Assembly (NCBI GenBank): GCA_033675265.1
Contig: JAUJYZ010000789.1
Coordinates: 91,001-155,000, forward strand
DNA: 64,000 nucleotides
Source of the DNA: Actinostola sp. cb2023
Lineage: Eukaryota > Cnidaria > Anthozoa > Actiniaria > Actinostolidae
Reading direction: 5' to 3'
Below the pieces are notes generated by a model. It did no database searches, was not told the origin of the DNA, and saw only the letters and a program-made list of their open reading frames with translations. Made by a program: the position numbers and the translations under genes. Below are positions 53,814 to 63,486 of the stretch, in pieces. Numbering within the stretch: position 1 is the stretch's first letter; every line of letters begins with the position of its first letter.

Positions 53814-54972
53814 AACAATATCAGGGGTATTGAAAGAACCAGCTAGAAAAGAGAGATCTGCAACAGGGAGAACACTATTAACACAGCATGAAACCCCAAT
53901 TGGCGAGTTTAAAAAGAAATGTCAAGTATGTTCCAAACCTCATGGACTCTGGGCCTGTGATGACTTTAAAAAGATGGCAGTTAATCGACGGTGGGACATT
54001 GTTAAAGACCATAAAGTGTGCTTCAGATGCCTTGGAGTAGGTCATTTTGGACCATCGTGTGTACGAAGTAGAGTATGTGGTCTCAACGCTTGCAAGTCAT
54101 CCCATCATCGACTGCTCCATGACGACACTAAGGGACATCAAAAACCAACTGGCCCCGCCACGGAAGGGGAGCGCACAGAGAGGACACACACAATTATGAT
54201 GGCGACAGAAAAAGTGGCACCGACAGAACTTATAGCACTAAGAACAGTAGCAGTGTACTTGATCAACGGAACCAAACGAGTGAAAGTAAACGCCCTCCTC
54301 GATGATGCAAGTAGTAAGAGTTATCTGAACGCTGATGTCGCTGCTGAACTTGGATTGGAAGGAATACCTCAGGAGCTAACAGTAAACGTCCTCAACGACA
54401 ACCAAGAGAAACTAGATACCTCACTTGTTGAGTTCCGGGTAAGCAGCATGGATGGCAAAACAAGTTCCATCGTCTCAGCCTACACTACAGAGCGAGTGAC
54501 TGGAAGCATGCATGTTGTTGATTGGAACCAGCATAAACAAGCGTGGGACCATTTGAAGTCAATAACATTTCCTACAGTAGGACCTCGACCTATTGTAGAT
54601 CTGCTCATCGGTGTGGATCAAGCTGAGTTGCTGTACTCCATCAAAGAAGTAAAAGGACAGACTGGAGAACCAATAGCTAGATTGACACCACTAGGATGGA
54701 CCTGCATTGGTCAACCAAATTCTCACCTTGGCAGTGCTCAAACAAACTACACGTATACCTGCCTGACAGCGTCTAATGAACTGAACAATCTTATTCGTCG
54801 CTTCTGGGATGTAGAAGAATTTAGTTCAACAGAACTAGTCAAGCCAGAAGACAAAATTGCCAATGCCACGGTAACAGAGTCTTTGACCTTTGCAGATGGT
54901 CACTACTCAGCATTGGAATGCCTTGGAAAGACAACAAGCCTGTGTTACCAGACAATTACACCATGGCCTTGA
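53704..54972 (+). CDS. BEL/Pao zinc-knuckle and aspartic protease region
   Basis: Overlaps the gag ORF by about 110 bp in another frame; its first clearly conserved residues are near 53765 (LREFIDRE). Cys/His knuckles: CQVCSKPHGLWAC and the CCHC motif CFRCLGVGHFGPSC. A DUF1758 retropepsin-like domain follows, with active-site segment ALLDDASSKSYL (about 54290). After it is the conserved linker to RT (LTPLGWTCIG). The frame stops being conserved near 54920, where the RT ORF starts in a third frame. Confidence 0.9.
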   Translation: MQSISNGSTISTKMRLWNNVLREFIDRESEFLTSASETISGVLKEPARKERSATGRTLLTQHETPIGEFKKKCQVCSKPHGLWACDDFKKMAVNRRWDIVKDHKVCFRCLGVGHFGPSCVRSRVCGLNACKSSHHRLLHDDTKGHQKPTGPATEGERTERTHTIMMATEKVAPTELIALRTVAVYLINGTKRVKVNALLDDASSKSYLNADVAAELGLEGIPQELTVNVLNDNQEKLDTSLVEFRVSSMDGKTSSIVSAYTTERVTGSMHVVDWNQHKQAWDHLKSITFPTVGPRPIVDLLIGVDQAELLYSIKEVKGQTGEPIARLTPLGWTCIGQPNSHLGSAQTNYTYTCLTASNELNNLIRRFWDVEEFSSTELVKPEDKIANATVTESLTFADGHYSALECLGKTTSLCYQTITPWP

Positions 54973-55910
54973 GACGTTTACAGAACACAGAGAAACGATT
55001 ACAGACCTCCAGTCAACTTGGTAAGGACTACGATGAAGTAATACAGAGCTACGTAAAGCGTGGATACATTCGTAAAGTATCACCAGAAGAAAAGGCACCT
55101 GATGAAGTGTGGTACCTACCTCACTTTCCTATCTTGAGACCTGATAAAGCTACTACAAAGACCCGTATTGTCTTCGATGCATCGGCCAGATGCAAGGACA
55201 TTTCCCTTAATGACATTGTCTACCAAGGACCCAAGCTTCAGCAGGATTTGTTTACAGTACTACTCAGATTTCGCCGAGACCCAATAGCATTGATGTGCGA
55301 CATAAAGGAGATGTACCTACAAATTAAGTTAAAACCAGAAGACCGACCCTATCACCGCTTTCTCTGGAGAGAGCTAGAGACTGAAAGAGCACCAGATGTA
55401 TTTGAATTTGAACGTGTTGTATTCGGAGTAGCATCATCCCCATTCTTGGCACAGTTCGTGGCACAGTACCATGCCCAGCAACACCAACAGGAACACCCTC
55501 TAGCTGCTGAAACCATCCTTCAGAGTACTTACATGGATGATTCTATGGATTCAATGCCCAACATTGAAACTGCAATAGAGCTTTACAAGCAGTTATCTCA
55601 GCTGTGGTCATCAGCCGGAATGTACGCACTTAAGTGGTTATCCAATTCCCAAGAAGTGTTACGAGCTATACCAACAGAAGATTGTGCTACAGAAGTAGAT
55701 CTTGACCAGGGTGAATTACCAGTCACCAAGACGTTAGGGGTCTCGTGGTCTCCTAAAGAGGATGAATTCAAGTTCCTAGTGAACAAGTCAGATGATAAGT
55801 ATACCAGCACCAAACGAGGATTTCTGAGAAGGATAGCAACGCTATTTGACCCTCTTGGCTTCTTGACACCATATGTCATCCGTGCCATGCCAGGATCCTT
55901 CTTCAAATAA
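54918..55910 (+). CDS. BEL/Pao reverse transcriptase region
   Basis: 330 codons. RT fingers and palm: KTRIVFDASARCKDISLNDI, MCDIKEMYLQIKL (catalytic Asp), FGVASSPFLAQF, then the Y-M-D-D active site near 55530. It runs to FLTPYVIRA and then leaves the conserved frame near 55885; translation of the next part is in another frame from 55890. Confidence 0.93.
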   Translation: MPWKDNKPVLPDNYTMALRRLQNTEKRLQTSSQLGKDYDEVIQSYVKRGYIRKVSPEEKAPDEVWYLPHFPILRPDKATTKTRIVFDASARCKDISLNDIVYQGPKLQQDLFTVLLRFRRDPIALMCDIKEMYLQIKLKPEDRPYHRFLWRELETERAPDVFEFERVVFGVASSPFLAQFVAQYHAQQHQQEHPLAAETILQSTYMDDSMDSMPNIETAIELYKQLSQLWSSAGMYALKWLSNSQEVLRAIPTEDCATEVDLDQGELPVTKTLGVSWSPKEDEFKFLVNKSDDKYTSTKRGFLRRIATLFDPLGFLTPYVIRAMPGSFFK

Positions 55911-58108
55911 TGTGGGCCAATGGAATCGACTGGGATGAACCATTAGATGAGAAACTTGAAGCCAAAGCCCAGGAATGGTTTGAGGAACTATCAGAACTAC
56001 CTGAGCTTCGAATACCGCGTTGCCTTAGACATGCAGCTGAAGTAGAGGATGTGACTCTCCACATCTTTGCTGATGCTTCACAAGAAGCCTATGGAGCTGT
56101 CTTGTACGCTAGACATAGGTACAAGGATGGAACTGTTACTTGTAATCTTGTTGCATCAAAATCAAGAGTTGCACCGCTTCATGCAGTTAGCATCCCCCGT
56201 CTAGAACTAATGGCTGCCGTTGTTGGACTACGCCTGGCTGAAAGCGTTGGACCTACTTTGAGGATAAGCAAGTCGCAGTGGACCTTCTGGTCAGACAGTA
56301 TGAATGTTCTGTATTGGATCAGAGGACAGAGCAGAAAGTTCAAGCCTTTTGTTGCCAATCGTGTTGGGGAAATACAGAAGTCAACCCATCCAGAACAGTG
56401 GAGGTATGTACCCACCAAGAAAAACCCAGCTGACCACCTGACAAGAGGACTTTCTGTTTCTCAACTTAAAGATAAAGAGTGCTGGTGGGAAGGACCACCC
56501 TTCCTCATGTTGGACAACACTGAGTGGCCTACCAACAAGCTAGAAGTCAAAGAAAGACAAGACACCGAAGTTCGCAAACAGTTCCGGTTGCAGCAGGATG
56601 CAAGCAATTATACCTTCACCAGTGTAACAACAGAAAACCGTCTTGAGCCAACAAGGTACTCAAGCTGGAGGAGACTCACACGTACCTTGGCAAGAGTCCT
56701 AAGGTTCCCAGGTAACTGCCTATCCCCTCCAGAACAACGAGAACTTGGCGCACTTAGCAAAGAAGAACTACTCGCCTCAGAACAGCATCTTATAAACACA
56801 GCACAAGAGCAAGCCTTCAAGGATGAAATCAAAGCACTTAAAAAGGGAAAAGGTATTTCTGAATCGTCAAAGTTACTCCCTCTTAACCCAATCATTGACC
56901 AAGATGGTATCCTCAGATGTAATGGGAGACTCTGCTATGCTGATTGCCTACCATGGGAGTCCCGCTTCCCAATAATTCTTCCAAAAGACCATCACATCAC
57001 CAAGCTGATCATCAAAGAATGTCACGAGCAAACTCTCCATGGAGGGACAAATAAAGTTCTTGCAGAACTTTCTACCAAATACTGGATCATCGCAGCAAGG
57101 GAAGCCATCAGAAGCTGGGAAAGAGAATGTATGGAGTGTAGAAGGAGAAAGACAATACCACTGAAGCCACTCATGGCCCCCTTACCAACTCTACGAACAC
57201 GTATGTCATTGCGAGCCTTCAGCCATGCCTCAGTTGATTATGCAGGTCCCTTCATCACAAAGCAAGGAAGAGGAAAAGTGCGTCAGAAAAGGTATCTTTG
57301 CCTATTCACCTGTTTAGGTACAAGAGCTGTCCATTTGGAAGTAGCCTACAGCTTAGACACTGACTCCTTTCTTAATGCCTTCTTTCGAATGGCATCTAGG
57401 CGAGGTCTGCCAGAAGAAGTTCTATCTGACAATGGCACCAACTTTGTCGGTGCGCACAATGAATTGGAAGCTCTGAAAGCCTTGGACAAGGAGAAAATTC
57501 AGGATTCTACCTCTACCTATGGAGTCAAGTGGCACTTCAATCCACCCCTAGCCCCACATTTCAGTGGCGTGCACGAGATTATGATCAAAGCTGCAAAGAA
57601 GGCAATTCGTGCTATATTAGGATCAGCTGATATAACAGATGAAGAGCTTGTCAGTGCAGTCGTTGGAGCAGAAGGTCTTATCAACTCGAGACCTTTGACA
57701 TACCAATCAGCCAATCCCACAGATACAGTTCCCCTTACACCAAATCACTTTCTGCATGGCCAACTGGGAGGTAGATTTGCACCTGACAGTGTTGACACTA
57801 CAGCGTTCAACCCCAGGAAAAGATGGAGACGAGTACAAGAGCTTGTACGCCATTTCTGGCACCGATGGCTGCGGGAATGGCTCCCTAGTTTGAACTCCAG
57901 AAGAAAATGGCTTCGTGACAGAGAAAACCTTAAAGAAGGAGATGTTGTCATTCTCATGTCTTCTGACACTCCTCGGGGCAAGTGGCCTCTTGGACGAATT
58001 GTTAAGACCCATCCAGGAGCTGATGGACAAGTGCGAGTTGCTGATGTTCAAGTTGGAAAGAAAACAGTAACGAGGCCAGTCGTAAAGCTGTGCCCTCTCG
58101 AATGTTGA
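55910..58108 (+). CDS. BEL/Pao RNase H, integrase and C-terminal domain
   Basis: 732 codons. RNase H-like part (LHIFADASQEAYGAVLYARH, LELMAAVVGLRLAE, FWSDSMNVLYWIRGQ). Integrase zinc-binding H-H-C-C (CHEQTLHGG...CMECRRRK), catalytic core with the Asp, Asp, Glu positions (SVDYAGPF, LSDNGTNFVGA, SGVHEIMIKAAKKA). A DUF5641-type tail (LVRHFWHRWLREWLPSL, GDVVILM, RGKWPLGRI) ends at 58108, 38 bp before the polypurine tract. Confidence 0.95.
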   Translation: MWANGIDWDEPLDEKLEAKAQEWFEELSELPELRIPRCLRHAAEVEDVTLHIFADASQEAYGAVLYARHRYKDGTVTCNLVASKSRVAPLHAVSIPRLELMAAVVGLRLAESVGPTLRISKSQWTFWSDSMNVLYWIRGQSRKFKPFVANRVGEIQKSTHPEQWRYVPTKKNPADHLTRGLSVSQLKDKECWWEGPPFLMLDNTEWPTNKLEVKERQDTEVRKQFRLQQDASNYTFTSVTTENRLEPTRYSSWRRLTRTLARVLRFPGNCLSPPEQRELGALSKEELLASEQHLINTAQEQAFKDEIKALKKGKGISESSKLLPLNPIIDQDGILRCNGRLCYADCLPWESRFPIILPKDHHITKLIIKECHEQTLHGGTNKVLAELSTKYWIIAAREAIRSWERECMECRRRKTIPLKPLMAPLPTLRTRMSLRAFSHASVDYAGPFITKQGRGKVRQKRYLCLFTCLGTRAVHLEVAYSLDTDSFLNAFFRMASRRGLPEEVLSDNGTNFVGAHNELEALKALDKEKIQDSTSTYGVKWHFNPPLAPHFSGVHEIMIKAAKKAIRAILGSADITDEELVSAVVGAEGLINSRPLTYQSANPTDTVPLTPNHFLHGQLGGRFAPDSVDTTAFNPRKRWRRVQELVRHFWHRWLREWLPSLNSRRKWLRDRENLKEGDVVILMSSDTPRGKWPLGRIVKTHPGADGQVRVADVQVGKKTVTRPVVKLCPLEC

Positions 58109-58159
58109 CTGTCAGTTATGTAGCTATCAGAGAGCATTATCTGATAGAGAAGGGGAGAA

Positions 58160-58343
58160 TGTTCAGAAGAGTTTATTATTCATTGTTAAAAGTTATTGGG
58201 TTCCCTGTGGAATCGGGATACCTGTGTATTCCTACGCATGCGCAGTGTTGGTTTGAGAACCACGCGGCCGAGTTTACAAGAATAAAAAATGTTCCTCGGA
58301 AAACAAGTATTTTAGTAGTCTTTTTGTGTGTGAATTCGGCACA
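58160..58343 (+). repeat. 3' LTR of BEL/Pao element
   Basis: Copy of 51898-52083, two bases shorter, followed by the ACTAT target duplication. Confidence 0.95.
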
Positions 58344-58509
58344 ACTATTGTTCAAATGTACTTTATATTCATATTCTGTTAGTCTTAACTCACTTGCTTG
58401 ATAATGTTGTCATGATGACAACGAAACGTCGCATCCTATCGCTGGTTTTCTTAATAAATAAATAAAATTAATATTATTTTTCCAGGTAAAACTGAAAAAG
58501 TGAACAGTC

Positions 58510-59544
58510 ATGGATGGAGCATTTCCTGAAAAGATCACCAATTCCACTGATCGTTTTCTGCCCAGTTCAACTACTAATGGTACGTGTTTGATGTCTCTTC
58601 CTATTGAGTCCATGGAACAAGGAGATTTTCCAAGCTCCACAGTACTATCATGGAGTATTCTAAGTGTCTTCAATGCTATCATGGCGCTGCCCACATGTGT
58701 CATTAATTTTCTGGTAATATGGACGGTACTTGAAAGTATTCCATCTCGCAACTCTAACTACAATATTTTGATCTCTCTCCTGGCTGGGACGGATATACTG
58801 ATAGGGTTTGTGGTGCAACCACTATTTGTTTGTTTGTGTCGATGCTTGTCAATCGGGTGTGAATCGTTCTGTTCTCTTGCCATCGCTTACGCGGCGTCAT
58901 TGGCAATGTGTTTCGGATGGACACTAAGTACACTGGTAGTCATGAGTGTTGAAAGATATCTGGCAATAGAATATCCATTATACTACACCACTAATTTAAC
59001 CAATAAGAAGATATTGGTTGCGGCTGCATTTTTATGGATACTGGTGCCATTTGTCATTTTGTCAAGCAAAACCTTGATCGATCAGTCTGCTGCCTTGAGC
59101 GGATTGCCGATTGCTTCAGCAGTTGGCATATGTGTTACTGTGATTTCTTACTGCACCGGCAAAGTCCAACTGACAGCTTATCGTCAACGCAGAGCCATTG
59201 CTGATCAAGTGGCAGCTATCCAAGCACAACATCAAACGGATAAAATCAAGGAATTCAAACGTGCTTTCACAATGGGTATAACGGTATTAGTGAATTTTGT
59301 GCTAACCTTGCCAATGATCATCATAGGTATCATTAAAATGGTGAAAGGGGAGGCCAGTAATGCTGATAATAAATATGCGACTTTGCTGATTACTCAGTTT
59401 GGTGCCACCATTATCCACCTGCAGTCCTTAATCAACCCTGTGGTGGTTTCGCTGCGATTGCCGTACATTCGAGAAGGAATAAAAAGAAAACTTTTTATTT
59501 GCTTAAAATGCATAAAGATGAACAACAACAACTACAACAACTGA
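58510..59544 (+). CDS. Class A (rhodopsin-family) orphan GPCR
   Basis: Single coding exon of 344 codons. TTTTTCCAG at 58475-58483 before the ATG suggests a 5' UTR exon upstream. The N-terminus has N-x-S/T sites (ITNSTD). Seven hydrophobic segments are visible: TM1 about 45-72 (N in CVINFLV), TM2 with LLAGTD (Asp 2.50), TM3 ending S-V-E-R-Y (ERY in place of DRY), TM4 with FLWILVP, TM5, TM6 with LTLP, and TM7 with NPVVV in place of NPxxY. A basic intracellular tail follows. Such intronless, loosely conserved receptors are common in large invertebrate families. Ligand unknown. The BEL/Pao element ends 166 bp upstream. Confidence 0.88.
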   Translation: MDGAFPEKITNSTDRFLPSSTTNGTCLMSLPIESMEQGDFPSSTVLSWSILSVFNAIMALPTCVINFLVIWTVLESIPSRNSNYNILISLLAGTDILIGFVVQPLFVCLCRCLSIGCESFCSLAIAYAASLAMCFGWTLSTLVVMSVERYLAIEYPLYYTTNLTNKKILVAAAFLWILVPFVILSSKTLIDQSAALSGLPIASAVGICVTVISYCTGKVQLTAYRQRRAIADQVAAIQAQHQTDKIKEFKRAFTMGITVLVNFVLTLPMIIIGIIKMVKGEASNADNKYATLLITQFGATIIHLQSLINPVVVSLRLPYIREGIKRKLFICLKCIKMNNNNYNN

Positions 59545-60057
59545 ACCGCAGCAGCCACAGTAGAGCGACCGGCAAACGCACCAACAAAATCAACAACTAA
59601 ACCAAGAAGAACACGAACAATATAATCGAGAAGAAGACGAAGAAGAAAACGAAATAGAAGAAAAAGAAGAAGAAAAAGAGGAAAAAGAGGAAAAAGAAAA
59701 GCAAGAGCAAGCAAGAGAAAAGAGAGAGCAAGAGCAAGAGCAAGAGCAAGAGCAAGAGCAAGAGCAAGAGCAAGAGCAAGAGCAAGAGCAAGAGCAAGAG
59801 CAAGAGCAAGAGCAAGAGCAAGAGCAAGAGCTAGAGCCAGTTAGCTAGAGCAAGAGCAAGAGCAAGAGCAAGAGCAAGAGCAAGAGCAAGAGCAAGAGCT
59901 AGAGCCAGTTAGCTAGAGCAAGAGCAAGAGCAAGAGCAAGAGCAAGAGCAAGAGCAAGAGCAAGAGCAAGAGCAAGAGCAAGAGCAAGAGCAAGAGCAAG
60001 AGCAAGAGCAAGAGCAAGAGCAAGAGCAAGAGCAAGAGCAAGAGCAAGAGCAAGAGC
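59545..60057 (+). repeat. Purine-rich tail and GAGCAA hexanucleotide array
   Basis: 59597-59710 is AAGAAG-rich and open in a frame different from the GPCR (Glu/Lys/Gln-rich). From 59720 it becomes pure GAGCAA repeats to 60057, interrupted twice by GAGCTAGAGCCAGTTAGCTA (59827, 59897). The Leu/Ala and Ser/Cys ORFs on the minus strand are artefacts. Confidence 0.9.
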
Positions 60058-60296
60058 TATGTATTGTATTGTTTGATAAATTATAATGACGACTATAAGA
60101 TGCCATGTTGTTGAGCGTTTATTCATGGGGAATTATATCTCCCTTTTCTCCTTTTTTCAACCTACACATTACAGTTGGGGTACAGTGTCTTCTATTAGTC
60201 AACTATTTATTCAATATTTATCAATTGATTATTTGTTTTCGCCATTCGTTTATAATTAAATCCAATTACCACAGATCGAATGCACCTAGCTCTTCA

Positions 60297-60581
60297 TAGT
60301 TTCCCAGAATTCTTCAGGATTCCGCGCGCGCGCAAGCGAGGTCAGAGGATAAAAATAATCAGAATTGATCGTGTATTGAGGAAAATATGACTACTGTAAC
60401 TGATCAAGGACAGGAAAAAACTGTTTTCAATTTGCTTGAGAAATTGTATCCGGCTAGATCTTTGTAATTCTTCTTATGCACTTTTAACGAAGTTTTCTAC
60501 TGAATTTCTTCATTGTCTGATTTTCGATCTATTTTGTACCCTGACCTCGCTTGTGCGCGCGAGAAGAATTCTGGGAAACTA
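60297..60581. mobile_element. 285-bp TIR element (TAGTTTCCCAGAATTCTTC)
   Basis: TAGTTTCCCAGAATTCTTC and its complement, with inner GCGCGCGCAAGCGAGGTCAG / CTGACCTCGCTTGTGCGCGC. Non-coding. Confidence 0.8.
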
Positions 60582-60588
60582 TATCCCC

Positions 60589-60782
60589 TATATCCCCATA
60601 GTCAAACTCGTTTTCTCATTGGTCGAGAACACGTAACGTGGCGGGCGTCTCCCGCGCGCGGGCGTTAAATTCACGTGATCGAAGCGTGAGAGGAAAATCA
60701 ACGCACGTGATCAGGTCAAAGTCGATGGAAAATACTTGTGTTGTTAACAACAATTTTTTCAGTGTTTGACTATGGGGATATA
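60589..60782. mobile_element. 194-bp TIR element (TATATCCCCATAGTCAAAC)
   Basis: TATATCCCCATAGTCAAAC and the perfect complement ending 60782. GC-rich core with CCCGCGCGCGGGCG. Lies 8 bp from the previous element. Confidence 0.8.
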
Positions 60783-60948
60783 ACAAAACACTTTTAAATG
60801 ACTGTTCCCTCGGGAAAACAGTTAATTTTGTTTCCAGAGAATCTCAATGTTTCCCGAGACGAAGTCGGATCTCACTAATTTCCCTCGGGACCAGGCAATA
60901 AGTGCTTTTTGTTCCCTCATGAATTATTAATAATGTACCAAATACATT

Positions 60949-63440
60949 TCAAGTAGCAGAACCTGGAAACACGTACTGACGAATTTGAGAGAGTCTCTCT
61001 TTAAGCACGTTTCTAAAACGAGCCACACGTAAGGCGTAAAGGAGTGGATTGAAAAACGAATTAAGACAAACACTTAGTCCTGGCAGGGCATGGGTTAATT
61101 GGTCATAAACAACATCATTGAGATTGCCTGGATCTACGGCTACTACTACGCTTATTACAAGTGGCAGAACAAAGAAAAACACGTTGCTAAACACTAATAT
61201 CGCGATTTGTTTAGCAAGCTTAGATTCTCGTTTAATCCCAGCTGTCTGGGCTGTCCGCTTAGCAGCGATGTAGATATGGATGTACAGAATAAAGGTTGAT
61301 AGATAGGAAAATAAAGCCAGTGACCCTACAACTATAGTAAACACATATGCATTGAAAAAGTTTGGGTCGTAACCAGAACGAATGGGAACGCATAGAATTG
61401 ATGCAGAATACAAGTTGTAATATAAAGCGTATCCAGTCAGAATGATGTGACAAACCAAGAAAAAATAACTAAAATGATAGCCATACGGCGAGATATTCTT
61501 AAGTCTGGATTCATAGTGTACACAATGACTAGATATCTCTCTACTGTTAAGAGTAATGAAGTACTTATAGTACTTGATTGACCCAACATCCACAAATACC
61601 CGATCTTTGAACAGTTCTTCGCAGAATTAGCATAAATATCACTAAACGGCGTGCTGTTCCAATAGATGACAATACACAAGAAGTACACGCCTATCAGAAA
61701 ATCACTAAGAGCTAAATTACACACAAGCAACATAGAAACGGTTTTACGAAGGGCTTTTGAAGACAGTATGTTCGTGAATACCACGAGATTAAGTAGTGCA
61801 GTAAGAACAGCTAGAGGAGACATGCAGCTTATCGATGAAAGCAGTTCATGCCAACAAGAATGCGTAGTATATAAAGCTGTGTAGTATGAATTATGGAATT
61901 TACAGCCATGATCCATTGAATCTTCATCTTGCGGACCAGATATTTTGCTATGAACGGTACAATGATAATGAAAGCTAGTGTCTTTCAAAAGCATTGCGCT
62001 TGGCGACAAAACGTTGACGCCATAATGCCAACGAAGACATTTATAACTAAATGAAAATGGCGGTTCAGGGGACCACGTGACATTTGTACGATAAAAAGAG
62101 CAGTTTTTACAAACCGCTGACCAAGACAATCCAGTTATGTTCTTGAGCATGCGCAATTGGAGCATCTTTTTGTCGGGTTTCCAATCCAAGATTCCCGTAG
62201 CATCAATTGTTACAAGGGAGATGAATGTGTTTGACAAACTCCCGGAGAACGATCGTAGAGGATTTCTGGAGAGATTCCTTTGAAGTAAAAACGAAGCTGT
62301 TTTATTTCACTGTACATAATGCAAATCTCTATCTACCCGCGCATTCATACTGAACTGACGTATGACCGTGTGTCAATCTTGTACCTAATCTAACTCTATG
62401 CGATATCTGTGTGACTTCGCTATTATTGTGCCCAATATAATATCGATATAATTTGTACAAAGAAAATACATCGCCGCCACCACCAACACCAACACCATCA
62501 TCATCATCATCACCATCATCGCCATCATGCATCATCACCATCTTCATCACCTGCACCATCATCATTATCATTACCATCCGTTCATCACCATCATCCGGCC
62601 ATACCATCATATCATCATAATCACCACCATCCGATCTGCACCATCATCACCATACCATCATCATCATCATCACTATCATCACCACCATATCATCATCATC
62701 ATCATCATCATCATCACTATCATCACCACCATATCATCACCATACCATCATCATCATCATCACTATCACCACCACCATATATCATCACCATACCATCATC
62801 ATCATCATCACTATCATCACCACCATATATCATCACCATACCATCATCATCATCATCACTATCATCACCACCATATATCATCACCATACCATCATCATCA
62901 TCATCACTATCATCACCACCATATCATCACCACCATCATCATCATCATAATCGCCACCAATATATCATAATCAATTACAACAGCAGCAGCAGCATCATTA
63001 TAGTGAGCTACAATAGAGTGATACTTACAATATCATTAGCTTTTGAAGGCCATAGAATGCTTTGTAGGTCAATTCTTTGATATCATTGTAGGCGAACGAT
63101 CTGAGGAAAACCAAAATCATGCATCGTATCGCGTTGAAACCAATATGCTAAAGTCTGCAATCTATTATACATCGTACTCTTACTGCGCAGGCCTACAAAG
63201 AAGGCTAATCCAGAATGCGATCGACCGTTTTCTCCGTGTAAAAACAACTGCTGCTCTGACTAGACTCATATCATGCGGTGCTGCAGTCTCAAGCAAGTTT
63301 GATCATCTTTAAAAATACATAACATATTTCGGGTACCTCGTGTTACAACTTTGTTACAACTTACAGCATTAATTAGAAGGTCGGTGTAACGAGCCAACGA
63401 TCTTTCGGGTATCACTTGCAACTGATTGTGCGACAAATTT
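60949..63440 (-). pseudogene. LGR-type (leucine-rich repeat) GPCR with two frame lesions
   Basis: The main exon is 60949-62277 (acceptor CTTCAAAG|G). It encodes the last LRR (NLSRNPLRSFSGSLSN), a Cys-rich hinge (CKNCSFY...CLRWHYG...HYHC...GCKFHN) and a seven-TM domain: TM2 LALSDFLIG, TM3 end VERYLVIVY, TM7 LNSFFNPLLYAL. The preceding 72-bp LRR exon 63029-63100 (SFAYNDIKELTYKAFYGLQK) matches it in phase. A further LRR exon at 63365-63440 (LSHNQLQVIPERSLARY) is 76 bp, four more than the 72-bp LRR exon size, and breaks phase. In TM4 the frame changes at a run of six A near 61460-61465 (ILVIFSWF, then VCHIILTGY). These receptors bind glycoprotein-hormone or relaxin-like ligands. Lesions or assembly errors at both places decide whether the gene works. 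Confidence 0.75.
62470..62995 (+). repeat. CAT/ATC trinucleotide microsatellite with 56-60 bp higher-order repeats
   Basis: In the LGR intron between 62278 and 63028. The unit CACCACCATATATCATCACC plus ATACCATCATCATCATC plus ATCACTATCAT repeats about five times within 62680-62940. Confidence 0.9.
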
Positions 63441-63486
63441 CTACAAAAACAACAGCAAGACTGTTAATTACGTGGATTCGTACGAG

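Larger units (their letters stand above)
51893..58348 (+). mobile_element. Full-length BEL/Pao LTR retrotransposon
   Basis: The 5' LTR 51898-52083 (186 bp) and 3' LTR 58160-58343 (184 bp) both start TGTTCAGAAG and end TTCGGCACA, and differ essentially by a two-base indel. Target duplication ACTAT lies at 51893-51897 and 58344-58348. A primer-binding-like TGGTAGCAGAGCG starts at 52090, seven bases after the LTR, and a polypurine tract (AGAGAAGGGGAGAA) ends at 58159. Domain order gag, zinc knuckles, aspartic protease, RT, RNase H, integrase and DUF5641-type tail is that of BEL/Pao. Three frame changes separate the coding parts (near 53760, 54925 and 55890). Near-identical LTRs mean recent insertion. 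Confidence 0.96.

Noticed and set aside
59597..60126. Leu-only, Leu/Ala and Ser/Cys ORFs on the minus strand
   Set aside because: Translations of the GAGCAA hexanucleotide array and the purine-rich tract.
62527..62970. His-rich 147-codon ORF
   Set aside because: Translation of the CAT/ATC microsatellite inside the LGR intron.
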